Source of the DNA: Simplicispira lacusdiani
Lineage (GTDB): Bacteria > Pseudomonadota > Gammaproteobacteria > Burkholderiales > Burkholderiaceae_C
Direction of reading: 5' to 3'
Length of the DNA: 64,000 bases
Assembly: GCF_003604195.1 (NCBI RefSeq)
Contig: NZ_QXGR01000003.1
Location: 299,769-363,768, forward strand
The notes under the pieces are model-generated. The model worked only from the letters and a program-made list of their open reading frames with translations, was not told where the DNA came from and did no database searches. A program made the position numbers and the translations under genes. Positions within the stretch are counted from its first letter, which is position 1. Each line of letters opens with the position of its first letter. Positions 42,406-51,315 of the stretch are shown in pieces.

Positions 42406-43262
42406 CGCATCCTCCGCGCGCCGGGGGTGGCCGCGCCTGGCTGTGGCGCGGGCTGCAGGGGCAGCACGCGCGCCTCGGGCGGCGGCAGGGTGTTGGCGAA
42501 TTCACTGCCGTCGCAGGCGCCCTCTTCCAGCAGTGCATCCAGGCCGAAGGCCGCACGCACGGCGGGCACGCGCAGCAGTTCGGCGGTGTCGCGGTAGACC
42601 ATGGCGTCGGTGCGCGCCAGCGCGGGGGCCTGGGGGGTGTGCAGGTGCACGATGCGGCCCGGCCCGGCGGCCATGACGAGCACGGTGTCGGCCAGGCGCA
42701 CGGCCTCCATGAGGTCGTGCGTGATCATCAGCACGGCCGTGCCCTTGCCCGCCTGGTGGCGCAGCAGCAGGCGGTGCAGTTGCGCCTTGAGGCCGATGTC
42801 GAGCGCGGCAAAGGGCTCGTCCATGAGCAGCAAATCGGGCTCCAGCACCAGCGCGCGCGCCAGCGCGGCGCGGCTTTGCATGCCGCCCGAGAGCTGGTGC
42901 GGGTAGGCGGCCAGGGCCTCGGCATCGAGCCCCAGCACGGCGCCCATGGCGTGGGCGCGTTCTCGCGCGGCGGCCCGCGCCATGCCCTGCGCGCGCAGGC
43001 CCAGGGCGATGTTGTCGGCCGTGGTCTGCCAGGGCAGCAGGCGCGGCTGCTGGAACATCAGCGCGGAGTTGCCGAAGGAGTTGTCCAGGCGGCCCTCCTG
43101 CAGGTCAAGCAGGCCGGCGCACAAATGCAGCAGCGTGGTCTTGCCGCAGCCCGAGGGGCCCACCAACGCCAGCACGCCGCCAGGCGCCAACGCGAGGCCC
43201 ACGCCGCCGAGCACTTCGGTCAGCGCGTAGCTGTGGCGCACATCTTGCAAAAAAAGGCTCAT
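42396..43262 (-). CDS. ABC transporter ATPase, NitT/TauT type
   Basis: 288 residues. Walker A GPSGCGKT, Q-loop MFQQPRLLPWQTT (typical of nitrate/sulfonate/taurine importers), signature LSGGMQSRAALARAL, Walker B LLLMDEPFAALD, switch His in LMITHDLMEAV. The C-terminal 70 residues are Pro/Ala-rich and not conserved. Overlaps the permease gene by four bases and nnrS by ten. Partner of the permease and the substrate-binding protein encoded at 51.3 kb. Confidence 0.9.
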   Translation of the reverse strand: MSLFLQDVRHSYALTEVLGGVGLALAPGGVLALVGPSGCGKTTLLHLCAGLLDLQEGRLDNSFGNSALMFQQPRLLPWQTTADNIALGLRAQGMARAAARERAHAMGAVLGLDAEALAAYPHQLSGGMQSRAALARALVLEPDLLLMDEPFAALDIGLKAQLHRLLLRHQAGKGTAVLMITHDLMEAVRLADTVLVMAAGPGRIVHLHTPQAPALARTDAMVYRDTAELLRVPAVRAAFGLDALLEEGACDGSEFANTLPPPEARVLPLQPAPQPGAATPGARRMRCG

Positions 43263-44053
43263 CGCGGTGCTTCCCGCCAGCGCTCGACTTCGCGCTTGAG
43301 CGGTTCCAAAAATCCATATTCAACGACCAGCAGGCAGCCCACCACGGCGCAGATCCAGCCCAGCGTGGTGGCGGTGTCCAGTTGCGAGCGGCTGGCCGCG
43401 AGCGCCGCGCCCACGCCGTCGGTGCTGGCAAGCAGCTCGGCCATCACGGCCACCTTCCAGGCGCTGCCCAGCGCCGTGACCCAGGCGGGGAACAGGTACG
43501 ACAGCACATGCGGGCCGTACACCTCGCGCAGCGCCATGCCCATGGGCAGGCGGTAGGCGCGCGCCATATCGCGCAGTTGCAAATCCAGCGTGCGCGTGCC
43601 CTGCAAGGCGCTGGCAAACACCACGGGGAAGCAGGCAATGAACACGGTGAACACCGGCGTGCCGTCGCTCATGCCGAACCACAGCATGGCCAGCACCAGC
43701 CAGGCGATGGGCGGCGTGCCCAGCAGCACCGTGACCAGCGGGCGCGCGAGCACCGAGGCCGTGACGGACAGCCCCGCCAGCAGCCCCAGCACGCTGCCCA
43801 CGCCCAGCGCCAACGCAAGCCCCATGAGCGCGCGGCGCGCGGTGGCCCACAGCGCGGGCCAGGCAGCGCCCTGCTCCACCACCGCCCACAGAGCGGCGAA
43901 GGCGGTGCGCGGGTCGGGCAGGATCAGCGGGTCGTACAGCGCGGCCACGGCCTCCCAGCATGCGAGAAGCAGCAGCAGGCTGGCGCCAGCGCCCCAGCCG
44001 CTCCACAGGTAGCCCGGCAGGCCCGCGAGCACGCGCCCCAGCAAACGCAGCAT
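43259..44053 (-). CDS. ABC transporter permease, NitT/TauT type
   Basis: 264-residue inner-membrane permease with about six hydrophobic segments. PLILPDPRTAFAALWAVVE and the EAA loop RDMARAYRLPMGMALREVYG-PHVLSYLFPAW are typical of the SsuC/TauC group. Shares one base with the DUF2149 gene and four with the ATPase gene, so translation is coupled. Substrate unknown; context suggests a metal-related compound or a small ligand taken up with it. Confidence 0.9.
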   Translation of the reverse strand: MLRLLGRVLAGLPGYLWSGWGAGASLLLLLACWEAVAALYDPLILPDPRTAFAALWAVVEQGAAWPALWATARRALMGLALALGVGSVLGLLAGLSVTASVLARPLVTVLLGTPPIAWLVLAMLWFGMSDGTPVFTVFIACFPVVFASALQGTRTLDLQLRDMARAYRLPMGMALREVYGPHVLSYLFPAWVTALGSAWKVAVMAELLASTDGVGAALAASRSQLDTATTLGWICAVVGCLLVVEYGFLEPLKREVERWREAPR

Positions 44054-44409
44054 CAGCGCCCTCCGCCCGCGCCGCCGGGGGCGGTGGCCGGGTCCACGCC
44101 GCCCTCGGGCACGTAGACCATGGAGCCGTCCTTCATGCGATAGGCCACGCCGGCCTTCTCGCCGTCGCCCTCGCCGATCTCGCCACTGGACTTGTACTTT
44201 TCGATCTTCTCGCCGCGCTTCTGGATGACTTCCATGGTGGGCTTGCCCGCGTCGGTGATGACGGTGACGTCCTGCTTGGAAAACGGGCTGAGCAGCGGGT
44301 TTTGGGCCACGGTGATGAGCAGCGCCGCGATCACGACGAGGAACACGTCGATCAGGTTGACGACGGAGAGGATGGGGTCGTCGGCTTCGGTTTCGTCGAG
44401 GAATTTCAT
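44053..44409 (-). CDS. DUF2149 protein, ExbD-like
   Basis: 118 residues with one transmembrane segment near the N terminus: DPILSVVNLIDVFLVVIAAL then LITVAQNP. The Asp at about 21 lies at the start of the membrane helix, in the same context as the proton-carrying Asp of ExbD (FIDVMLVLL). The remainder is a periplasmic domain with a Gly-rich end. DUF2149 genes usually accompany CobN-like and ExbB-like genes, as here. Overlaps the ExbB gene by four bases. Confidence 0.82.
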   Translation of the reverse strand: MKFLDETEADDPILSVVNLIDVFLVVIAALLITVAQNPLLSPFSKQDVTVITDAGKPTMEVIQKRGEKIEKYKSSGEIGEGDGEKAGVAYRMKDGSMVYVPEGGVDPATAPGGAGGGR

Positions 44410-44942
44410 GCTTCGTTACCTGCTTCGGCCATGTGGCCGGCGGCCGGGGTGCGCATGCCCTGGCGTTGCAGCCAGACCAGTTCCTCGGCCAGCCAGCGCC
44501 GCTGCACCGACACCACCCAGAAGGTGATGGCCGCGGCGATCAGCGCCAGGATCACGGCCGCGAAGGCCACGGCCAGATTGTCCGACACCTGGCCCAGGTT
44601 GCCGTCGGACAACCCCTTGAGCGCTGGGCCCATGGGGATCATGGTGGCGATCAGGCCCAGCATGGGCGCCACGCGCGTGGCGATGCGCGGCAGCTCCAGC
44701 AACTGGTGCGCCTTCACGTCCAGCTCGTCGGCGCTGGCATCGGGCTGCGCCTTGGCCCAGGCCAGCAGGTGGTGGCCGCGCGTGGCCCCCTGCATGCCGG
44801 CGCGGCGCTGCCACCACTGCGTGATGAACGCCCCGAGCAGGAAGAAGGCATAGACAAACAGCACGGTGATGACCACCAGCGTCGGGAACAGGAAGACCTG
44901 GCTGGCCTGGTACATCAGGGATTCAAGCAAATGGCTCATCAA
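44406..44942 (-). CDS. MotA/TolQ/ExbB-type proton channel
   Basis: 178 residues with three hydrophobic segments: VFLFPTLVVITVLFVYAFFL near the N terminus, VAPMLGLIATMIPMGPALKG, and NLAVAFAAVILALIAAAITF. The TRVAPMLGLIATMIPMGPAL block is the family core. With the DUF2149 protein it probably forms an ExbB/ExbD-like motor. Start ATG 44942 or 44939. The cobN-like gene ends 74 bases upstream, beyond repeat A7. Confidence 0.9.
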   Translation of the reverse strand: MMSHLLESLMYQASQVFLFPTLVVITVLFVYAFFLLGAFITQWWQRRAGMQGATRGHHLLAWAKAQPDASADELDVKAHQLLELPRIATRVAPMLGLIATMIPMGPALKGLSDGNLGQVSDNLAVAFAAVILALIAAAITFWVVSVQRRWLAEELVWLQRQGMRTPAAGHMAEAGNEA

Positions 44943-44985
44943 AACTCCTAGAAAGGGTCAAAAACGGTGGGTGGCGGGCGTGTAG

Positions 44986-45040
44986 AGCTATATTTTTGAT
45001 AGCTGCTCGCGCTTATCTATGCTGGGCTGAAGGCACTTTT
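44986..45040 (+). repeat. Family-A palindromic repeat (copy A7)
   Basis: GAGCTATATTTTTGATAGCT, GCTCGCGCTTATC and GGGCTGAAGGCACTTTTC. Between the ExbB-like gene and the cobN-like gene; it contains the TAG stop and last residues (FSPA) of the latter. Confidence 0.82.
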
Positions 45041-48000
45041 CGCCTTGAATGGACGTCTGCGCTGCCACCAGCCGCCGCCCAGCATGGCGGCGCCCAGCGC
45101 CAGCGCCACCAGCAGGGCCTGCAGCGGCGGGGGCGCGTGTTCACGCACCTGCTCGGCCACCTTGTCCAACCGCATGCCGCTGATGGGCGGCGGCGGGGGC
45201 GGCGCGGCGGGGGCGGCCTCGGCAGGCGGTGGTGGCGCTGCGGCGGCCTGCGCTGCGGCGGCGCCGGAGGGCGGCATGCCCAAGGCCAGGCCAAAACCGG
45301 CGGCGCCCTGCCCCACGCCCACGTAGCGCTGGAAGGCAGTGTTGTCGCTGCGCACGTCGAAGCGCTGGGCCAGGTCGCGCCAGCGGTCTTTCAGTTCGGC
45401 CACGGTGGCGGCGTCGGCCTGCCAGTAGCCCTGGCGCGCGGCCTCCAGCATGCGCTCGATGTTCTGCGCCAGCGCGTGCGGGTTGTGCGCCTCGAACCAC
45501 TTCTTCAGGCCCAGCTGGTGCTTGTCGCGCACGTAGACTTGAACCATCTCCTGCCACTGGTCGTCGCGCACGATCTCGCGCGCCACCGCCGTCCAGCCCC
45601 AGAAGTTGTTGGTGGCGTCCAGCACCTGCAGCGTGCCGGCGTAACCCTCGTCCATCAGCCCTTTGATGTAGCCGGGGTGGAACTGCCGCGTGGCCAGCTC
45701 CTTGGCCAGGAACTGCGCGGCGCCTTCCACGCGCCCGCTTCCGCTGCCGCGCAGGTTGCTGATGTAAAGCTGCGGCGCCTTGCCGTCGAGGTGGCGCACG
45801 GCCAGGCCGATGCCGCCCAGGTACTGGAACGGGTCGTCGGTGGTGAGCATGCCGTAGGTGTTGGAGCTGCGCGAGAGCACCGCGCCCTCGGTGCCGCGCA
45901 GTTGCTCGGCGTAGAGGTTGAGCGGCTGGCCGTCCTGGCCCTTGAGGCCGCCGCCGGGCAGGCTGCCCCAGGTGGATTCGTCGGCGCCGTAGGCGAACTG
46001 CATGCGCGAGAGGTACAACTGCGCGAGCTTGCGGTCGCCCTCGGCCTTGCCCTTCCAGGTGTCGGTGGCGAGCGTAGCGTCGTCCAGGCCGGTGCCGTAC
46101 TTGCCCGACTCGGAGGCGTAGATGCGCGTTTCCGCTGCCGCCTGCGCGGCCTTGTCGGGCATGCCCTGGGCACGCAGGCGCGCGGCGATGGCGCGGGTGT
46201 GCGCCGCCACCGGGTTGGTCTCTTCGCCCGGCCCCTGGGCCTGCGCGGCCAGTTGTGCGGCCAGCGCCAGGATCTTCATGGTGTTGGGGAAATGGTCGCG
46301 GTACAGGCCCGTGGCCGAGAGCACCACGTCCACGCGCTCGCGCCCCAGTGCCTTGCGCGGCACGAGCTTCACGCCCGTGACGCGGCCGCCCTCGTCCCAC
46401 ACGGGCTCGGTGCCCAGCAGCCACAGCGCCTGCGCTTCGAGCAGGCCCTGGTGGCGCATGGTTTCCACCGACCACAGCGAGACGGCCAGCTTCTTGGGCG
46501 GCTGACCGGTCAGGCGGCGGTGCTCGGCGATGAGCTGCTCGGCCGCCTCCTTGCCCGCCGCCCAGGCCTGCTTCGTGGGCACGCGCGAGGGGTCGAAGCC
46601 ATAGAGGTTGCGGCCTGTGGGGTAGGCGTCGGGGTTCTTGATGGGGTCGCCGCCGTAGGAGGTGGCCAGGTGCTTGCCCGCCAGCACGTTCAGCAGCGCG
46701 GGCAGCTCGTGGTCGGCGCCGATGGCGGCATGCCAGGCGCGCGCCTTGTCCAGCTGCTCGCGCAGCGGCGTGGGCAAGCCCTGGGTGCCTTCGCCCTGCA
46801 CCACATGGCGTTGCAGCAACTGGTAGGGCGCGGTGCCGGGCAACTTGTCGTAATCGGCCAGCAGCGCCTCGTCCACCTCGGCGGCGGGGATGCCCGCGTG
46901 CAGCGCGGCGGCCTCCCAGAACGGGCGGCCCAGCATCAGCAGCACGGTGGCCAGGCGGTGCTGCGCCTCGGGCGCGCGGCCCAGGGTGTGCAGGCCCAGG
47001 GGCTGGGCGGTTTCGGCCAGCTCGTGCAACTGGTTGTGCAGCGCATCGACAAAGGCAGGGAATTCGGCGCGGGCGCGCTCATTCGTCCAGCCCATGTCCA
47101 GCGCGGTGCGCTCCTTGGCCACGGCAGCCAGCAGGTCGGCCTTGATTTTTTCCTTGACCACGCCTTCGTCCTGCGCCACCCAGGCGTGCAGCAGGTCGTG
47201 CATCTGCGTGAGCGTCTGGTGCAGCCCGGCGGGCTTGAAGGGCGGCGTCTGGTGGCTGATGATGACGGCGCGGCCCCGGCGCTTGGCCTGCTGGGCTTCG
47301 CCGATGTTGTCGGCGATGTAGGGGTAGGCCACGGGCAGGTCGCCCACGGCGAGCATGCCGGGGTCGTACACCGAGAGGCCGCGCTCCTTGCCGGGCAGCC
47401 ATTCCTGGCTGCCGTGCGTGCCGAAGTGCACCAGCGCGTCGCTGGCCTGCTGCTCGCGCGCCCACAGGTAGGCCGCCAGGTAGTAGTGCGAGGGCCAGGC
47501 GTTGCTGGAGTGGTAGAGGGCTTTTTCCTTGGGCTCCCACTTCTCGCCGCGCGGCGGCTGGGGCAGGATGGCGATCTTGCCCAGCATGAGGCGCGGCACC
47601 ACGAACACACGCTGTCCGCCTTGATTCAAGACCATCGACGACGCCTCGGGCTCGCCCCAGCGCTCGCGCAGCTTGTCCTGCACCGCCTTGGGCTGGGCGG
47701 CCAGCCAGGCACGGTAGCGCGCCAGCGGCACGGTGGCGGCCAGGCCGTCGCGCAGCAGGGGCTCCAGTTCGCCCTCGCGGTAGGCGGGGGCCAGCAGGCG
47801 CTGGAGCTTGGCGATGAGTTCGGGCTCGGACGGCACCTCGGTGTCGTAGCCCTGGGCGCGCAGCGCGGCCAGCGTGGTCTGCAGGCTGCGCGGCACGTTG
47901 AGGAAGGAGGCCGAGAGGTTCTTCTCGCCCGGCGGGTAGTTCCAGAAGAAGACCGACAGGCGCTTGTCGGCATTGGGCTTGCGCTGCAGCGCCACCAGGC

Positions 48001-49048
48001 GCAGCGCCTTGCCGACCACGGCGTCGGCCTGCGGGGGGATGGCGGCAATGGGCGCGTCGCCCGCGCCGCTGGCCGAGGCGACCTGGATGTCGGTCACGCC
48101 CGCGTATTCGGCCTGCGCCAGGTAGAAGGGCACGTCCATCAGCGGCACGCCCTGGGGGTTGGCCTGCCAGTGCGCGGTGTCGCCGCGCCGGTAGGTCATG
48201 GCCTGCAGCACGGGGATGCCCAGGCGCTCGAACTCGGCGCGGCGCTGTTCGGGCATGAGCATGATCTGGGTGTTGATGAGCACGTCGGCCAGCGCCTTGC
48301 CCTGGGGGCGCAGCATGCGCTCGAGCGCGCCCGCGTCCATCATGGGGCTGTAGAAGGTCAGCGCCACGGCGCCTGCTGCCTCGATGCGCGCGATGAGGTC
48401 GTCGATGTAGTCGGCCTGCACCGAGGCGATGTACTGCTGGTGCACGGCCAGCGCCACCACGGGGCGGCGCTGCGGGTCGGCCGGGTTGACACCCGCCCAG
48501 CGCAGGTAGGCCAGCGGATCGGCGAACACCAGGCCGGGCGCGCGCGGGTGGTAGATCGCCGTCTTGGGGAAGATCACCGGGTCGGGCACGCCCTGGGCGG
48601 CCTGGCCCTTGAGGTGGGCGGCCACGGTGGCCATGAAGCCCTCGAAGTTCTGCCGCCCGCCGTTGCTGTAGTAATGGGCCAAGCGGCGGCCCAGGGCCTC
48701 ATCGACCCCGCCGCCCCAGGCGGGGCGCGCGTCGTACAGCCAGGCATGCGGCGCGCGCAGGCCGGGCAGCGCGCGGGCCAGGTGCTGGCGCACCTCGTCC
48801 TGCTGGTAGGTGTCGAAGAACACCATGTCCTGCCCCTGGAACAGCCCGGCATCGGCGTCGGCCGGGATCTTGCCCAGGTAGCGCACCTGCACGGCTATGC
48901 CATGCGGGCGCGCGATCTCGGCCAGCAGGCGGAACTTGCCCGGCGGCACGTTGGAGGTGGCGATGAACAGCACCGACGCGGCCTGCGCCCCTCCCCAAGG
49001 CAGAAAAGCCAGCAGGCACAGGGCCAGCCAGCGGCGAAGAATGGACAT
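45017..49048 (-). CDS. CobN/HmuS-like chelatase-family protein, periplasmic and membrane-anchored
   Basis: 1343-residue member of the CobN/BchH family. The N terminus MSILRRWLALCLLAFLPWGG followed by AQAASV is a signal peptide, and the C terminus has a proline-rich linker, one transmembrane helix (LQALLVALALGAAMLGGGWW) and RRRPFK, so the catalytic body should face the periplasm. The family core is visible as LVHFGTHGSQEWLPGKERGL, YPYIADNIGEAQQAKRRGRA and NLYGFDPSRVP. Class I cobalt or magnesium chelatases act in the cytoplasm with CobS/CobT or ChlI/ChlD, none of which is here. HmuS of the Bacteroidota Hmu system is a CobN-family protein found with ExbB-like and DUF2149 proteins; by analogy this one may remove metal from a tetrapyrrole. 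Start: ATG 49048 (a GTG at 49057 is the alternative). Its last codons lie in repeat A7. Confidence 0.85.
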   Translation of the reverse strand: MSILRRWLALCLLAFLPWGGAQAASVLFIATSNVPPGKFRLLAEIARPHGIAVQVRYLGKIPADADAGLFQGQDMVFFDTYQQDEVRQHLARALPGLRAPHAWLYDARPAWGGGVDEALGRRLAHYYSNGGRQNFEGFMATVAAHLKGQAAQGVPDPVIFPKTAIYHPRAPGLVFADPLAYLRWAGVNPADPQRRPVVALAVHQQYIASVQADYIDDLIARIEAAGAVALTFYSPMMDAGALERMLRPQGKALADVLINTQIMLMPEQRRAEFERLGIPVLQAMTYRRGDTAHWQANPQGVPLMDVPFYLAQAEYAGVTDIQVASASGAGDAPIAAIPPQADAVVGKALRLVALQRKPNADKRLSVFFWNYPPGEKNLSASFLNVPRSLQTTLAALRAQGYDTEVPSEPELIAKLQRLLAPAYREGELEPLLRDGLAATVPLARYRAWLAAQPKAVQDKLRERWGEPEASSMVLNQGGQRVFVVPRLMLGKIAILPQPPRGEKWEPKEKALYHSSNAWPSHYYLAAYLWAREQQASDALVHFGTHGSQEWLPGKERGLSVYDPGMLAVGDLPVAYPYIADNIGEAQQAKRRGRAVIISHQTPPFKPAGLHQTLTQMHDLLHAWVAQDEGVVKEKIKADLLAAVAKERTALDMGWTNERARAEFPAFVDALHNQLHELAETAQPLGLHTLGRAPEAQHRLATVLLMLGRPFWEAAALHAGIPAAEVDEALLADYDKLPGTAPYQLLQRHVVQGEGTQGLPTPLREQLDKARAWHAAIGADHELPALLNVLAGKHLATSYGGDPIKNPDAYPTGRNLYGFDPSRVPTKQAWAAGKEAAEQLIAEHRRLTGQPPKKLAVSLWSVETMRHQGLLEAQALWLLGTEPVWDEGGRVTGVKLVPRKALGRERVDVVLSATGLYRDHFPNTMKILALAAQLAAQAQGPGEETNPVAAHTRAIAARLRAQGMPDKAAQAAAETRIYASESGKYGTGLDDATLATDTWKGKAEGDRKLAQLYLSRMQFAYGADESTWGSLPGGGLKGQDGQPLNLYAEQLRGTEGAVLSRSSNTYGMLTTDDPFQYLGGIGLAVRHLDGKAPQLYISNLRGSGSGRVEGAAQFLAKELATRQFHPGYIKGLMDEGYAGTLQVLDATNNFWGWTAVAREIVRDDQWQEMVQVYVRDKHQLGLKKWFEAHNPHALAQNIERMLEAARQGYWQADAATVAELKDRWRDLAQRFDVRSDNTAFQRYVGVGQGAAGFGLALGMPPSGAAAAQAAAAPPPPAEAAPAAPPPPPPISGMRLDKVAEQVREHAPPPLQALLVALALGAAMLGGGWWQRRRPFKAKSAFSPA

Positions 49049-49071
49049 GGGGTTCACTGGAATTCTTTGAA

Positions 49072-49129
49072 TGAAATTGGCCTCTAGCGCTTATTCAATA
49101 AGCGCTAGTAGCTATATTTTTAATAGCAT
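49072..49129 (-). repeat. Family-A palindromic repeat (copy A8)
   Basis: The most complete copy: GAAATTGGCCTCTAGCGCTT, ATTCAATAAGCGCTAGTAGC, then TATATTTTTAATAGC. The inner GCGCTTATTCAATAAGCGC is a perfect hairpin. Between the cobN-like gene and the first TonB receptor gene. Confidence 0.9.
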
Positions 49130-49231
49130 TCAGGCACGGTGTGGCACACACCCCGGCCCTCGCTTCCCCACCAGAGAGGAGGCCGGGGGTGGTTCTTCAC
49201 ACGGGTTCTATCGCTTCACTCACTCCCCTCT

Positions 49232-51223
49232 TCAAAAATCCACACGCGCCGACACGAACAGGCGCCGGGCCCGCTCGGCGTAGCCAAAGCTGGCGGACTT
49301 TTCCGCCAGGTTCACGTTGCCGATGTTCTCCAGCCCGGCGCGCAGCGCCAGCGTGCGCTGGCCGTCCAGCGCGATCTGCTTGCCCACGCTGGCGCTCCAC
49401 AAAGCGTACGAGGGCAGCCCCTTGCCGTCGGTCGCCGTCTGGCTGCCGATGAACTCGGCCACCAGGCGGGCGCTCCAGCCCGTGGCGTCCTTCCACTCCA
49501 GGCGCGAGGTCAGGCTGCTCGATGGCCGGTCGGCCAGGCGCTTGCCGGTGGTCTTGTCGCGCGTGTTGAGCAGCGTGAGGTCGTTGCTCCAGCTCCACTG
49601 GCGCGTCACGTCCCAGACGACGCCGGCTTCCAGGCCCCGGATGCGCGCGGCATTGATGTTGTCGTATTGGTAGAAGCGGCGCACGCCCTCGGTGCGCAGC
49701 AGACGGTAGGTGATGAGGTCCTTGACCTCGGTGTTGAAGGCCGTGGCGCGCAGCGTCCAGCCGGGCGCGGCCTGCCAGTCGGCGCCGATCTCGAACGAGT
49801 TCGACGATTCGGGCTTGATGTTGGCATTGCCGGCGAAGGTGTGCGGCCCCTCGGCGCCCACGTAGTTGGGCGAGATCTGCTTGAGCGTGGGCGCCTTGAA
49901 GGCGTGGCCGAAGCCGCCCTTGACGACGAGCGCCGGGCTGGCCTCCCACACCAGATAGGCGCGCGGGCTGACCTCGCTGCCGAAGAGCTGGTGGTTGTCG
50001 GCGCGCAGACCGGCAGTGAGCATGAGCGACTGGGTCAGGGCGATCTCGTCCTGCACGAACAGGGCCTTGTGCGTGGCCGAGTCGCTGCCGTTCTTCAGGC
50101 CCGCGTTGACCAGGGTCTCGTCGCGCCACTCGCCGCCCACGGTGAGCTGGTGGGCGCCGAGCTTGAAGCTGGCGTGGCCGTCGAGCACGTCGTCCGTCAT
50201 GTTCTGCGGCCGCGTGGGCGCCACGCCGTTGCTGGCGGTGTTGGTGATGTCGATCTCGCTGCGGTAGGCGCGCACGCGGCCGCGCCACTGGTCGAAGCGC
50301 CCTTCCCAGCCCACGTGGGCCTGGGTGCGGTCGATGTCGTAGCTGCTGCGGTAGGCGCCCTTGGTGGTGGAGGTGGTGTCGTAGAAGCGGCGCTCGTTGT
50401 TGCCCGTCCAGCCCGCCTCCAGCGTCTGCTGCGGCGTGAGCGCGAAGCTGGCGCTCAGTCCCCCGGCCTGTGCGTGGTGGCCCTCGATCTCGGAGACGCG
50501 CGGGTCCTTGCGGTCCGCCACCGGGGCGCCGTGCGAGACCTCGCCATTCACGCGCAGCGTGAGGCGCTCGCCCACCGGCCCGGCGGCGAACACCGAGGTC
50601 TTGCCCGTGGGTTCGCCCTCGCTCGAACTCGTGGGGTTGCTGCCGGTGATGCCGACCGAGCCGATCCAGCGGTCCTTGGGCTGGCGCGTGATCATGTTGA
50701 CCACGCCACCCAGCGCCTCGGAGCCGTAGAGCGCCGACATGGGGCCCCGGATGATCTCGATGCGCTCGATGGCCGACATGGGCAGCCAGCCGTACTGGTA
50801 GTCGGAGTGGCCCACCACGTCGTCCGAGGCGCTGATGCGGCGGCCGTCGATGAGGGTGAGCGTGTGCTTGCCTTCCAGGCCGCGCAGCGCCAGCGTCTTG
50901 CGCCCGCCCACCTGGCGCGGCGAGAGCGTGAGGCCGGGCGCTCCGCGCACGGCGTCGAGCAGGTCGGCGGCGTTGCGCGCGGCCAGCTCCTCGCGGTCGA
51001 TCACGGTGACGCTGGCGGGCGCGGTGCGCGCGTCCTGTTCGGCCAGCGTGGCGGTGACGGTGACCGAGGGCAGCGTCTGCGCCTGGGCCACAGTGATGGC
51101 GCCATCGCTGCTTGCTGCGGTCTGCGCCTGGGCAGCGCTTGCCAGCGCCAGAAGGGCCGCCAGCGCCACCGGATGGCGCGCCAGGGCACTGCGGGAGAGA
51201 GAACGGGAAACGTCAAGAACCAT
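49232..51223 (-). CDS. TonB-dependent receptor (CirA/FepA-like)
   Basis: 663-residue outer-membrane receptor. Signal peptide after MVLDVSRSLSRSALARHPVA ends at AQAQ; a short linker follows with TLPSVTVTAT, the TonB-box region. The plug domain has DLLDAVRGAPGLTLSP and IERIEIIRGPMSALYGSEAL. In the barrel, GFGHAFKAPTLKQISPNYVG and GNANIKPESSNSFEIG correspond to the FRAP/NPDL blocks of heme and siderophore receptors, with a His (PHTF) between them. C-terminal residue is Phe (VSARVDF), as needed for barrel assembly. It is directly upstream of the cobN-like gene and probably supplies its substrate. Confidence 0.92.
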   Translation of the reverse strand: MVLDVSRSLSRSALARHPVALAALLALASAAQAQTAASSDGAITVAQAQTLPSVTVTATLAEQDARTAPASVTVIDREELAARNAADLLDAVRGAPGLTLSPRQVGGRKTLALRGLEGKHTLTLIDGRRISASDDVVGHSDYQYGWLPMSAIERIEIIRGPMSALYGSEALGGVVNMITRQPKDRWIGSVGITGSNPTSSSEGEPTGKTSVFAAGPVGERLTLRVNGEVSHGAPVADRKDPRVSEIEGHHAQAGGLSASFALTPQQTLEAGWTGNNERRFYDTTSTTKGAYRSSYDIDRTQAHVGWEGRFDQWRGRVRAYRSEIDITNTASNGVAPTRPQNMTDDVLDGHASFKLGAHQLTVGGEWRDETLVNAGLKNGSDSATHKALFVQDEIALTQSLMLTAGLRADNHQLFGSEVSPRAYLVWEASPALVVKGGFGHAFKAPTLKQISPNYVGAEGPHTFAGNANIKPESSNSFEIGADWQAAPGWTLRATAFNTEVKDLITYRLLRTEGVRRFYQYDNINAARIRGLEAGVVWDVTRQWSWSNDLTLLNTRDKTTGKRLADRPSSSLTSRLEWKDATGWSARLVAEFIGSQTATDGKGLPSYALWSASVGKQIALDGQRTLALRAGLENIGNVNLAEKSASFGYAERARRLFVSARVDF

Positions 51224-51315
51224 GGTGAAACACTCCTGAGTCGAGAAAACCAGTGATGACCCAGGTGGCGGCGGCTGCCAGGGATGCATGCAAGAAAGGG
51301 AAACAGCGGACGGCT

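Noticed and set aside
44996..49087. 1363-residue open frame on the plus strand opposite the CobN-like gene
   Set aside because: Antisense shadow in high-GC DNA: composition is His/Gln/Gly/Ala/Arg biased, no domain seen, while the minus-strand frame carries clear family motifs.
51224..51315. Cobalamin riboswitch before the CirA-like receptor gene
   Set aside because: The gap is only 92 bases and lacks the conserved B12-box; none was seen before the other receptor either.
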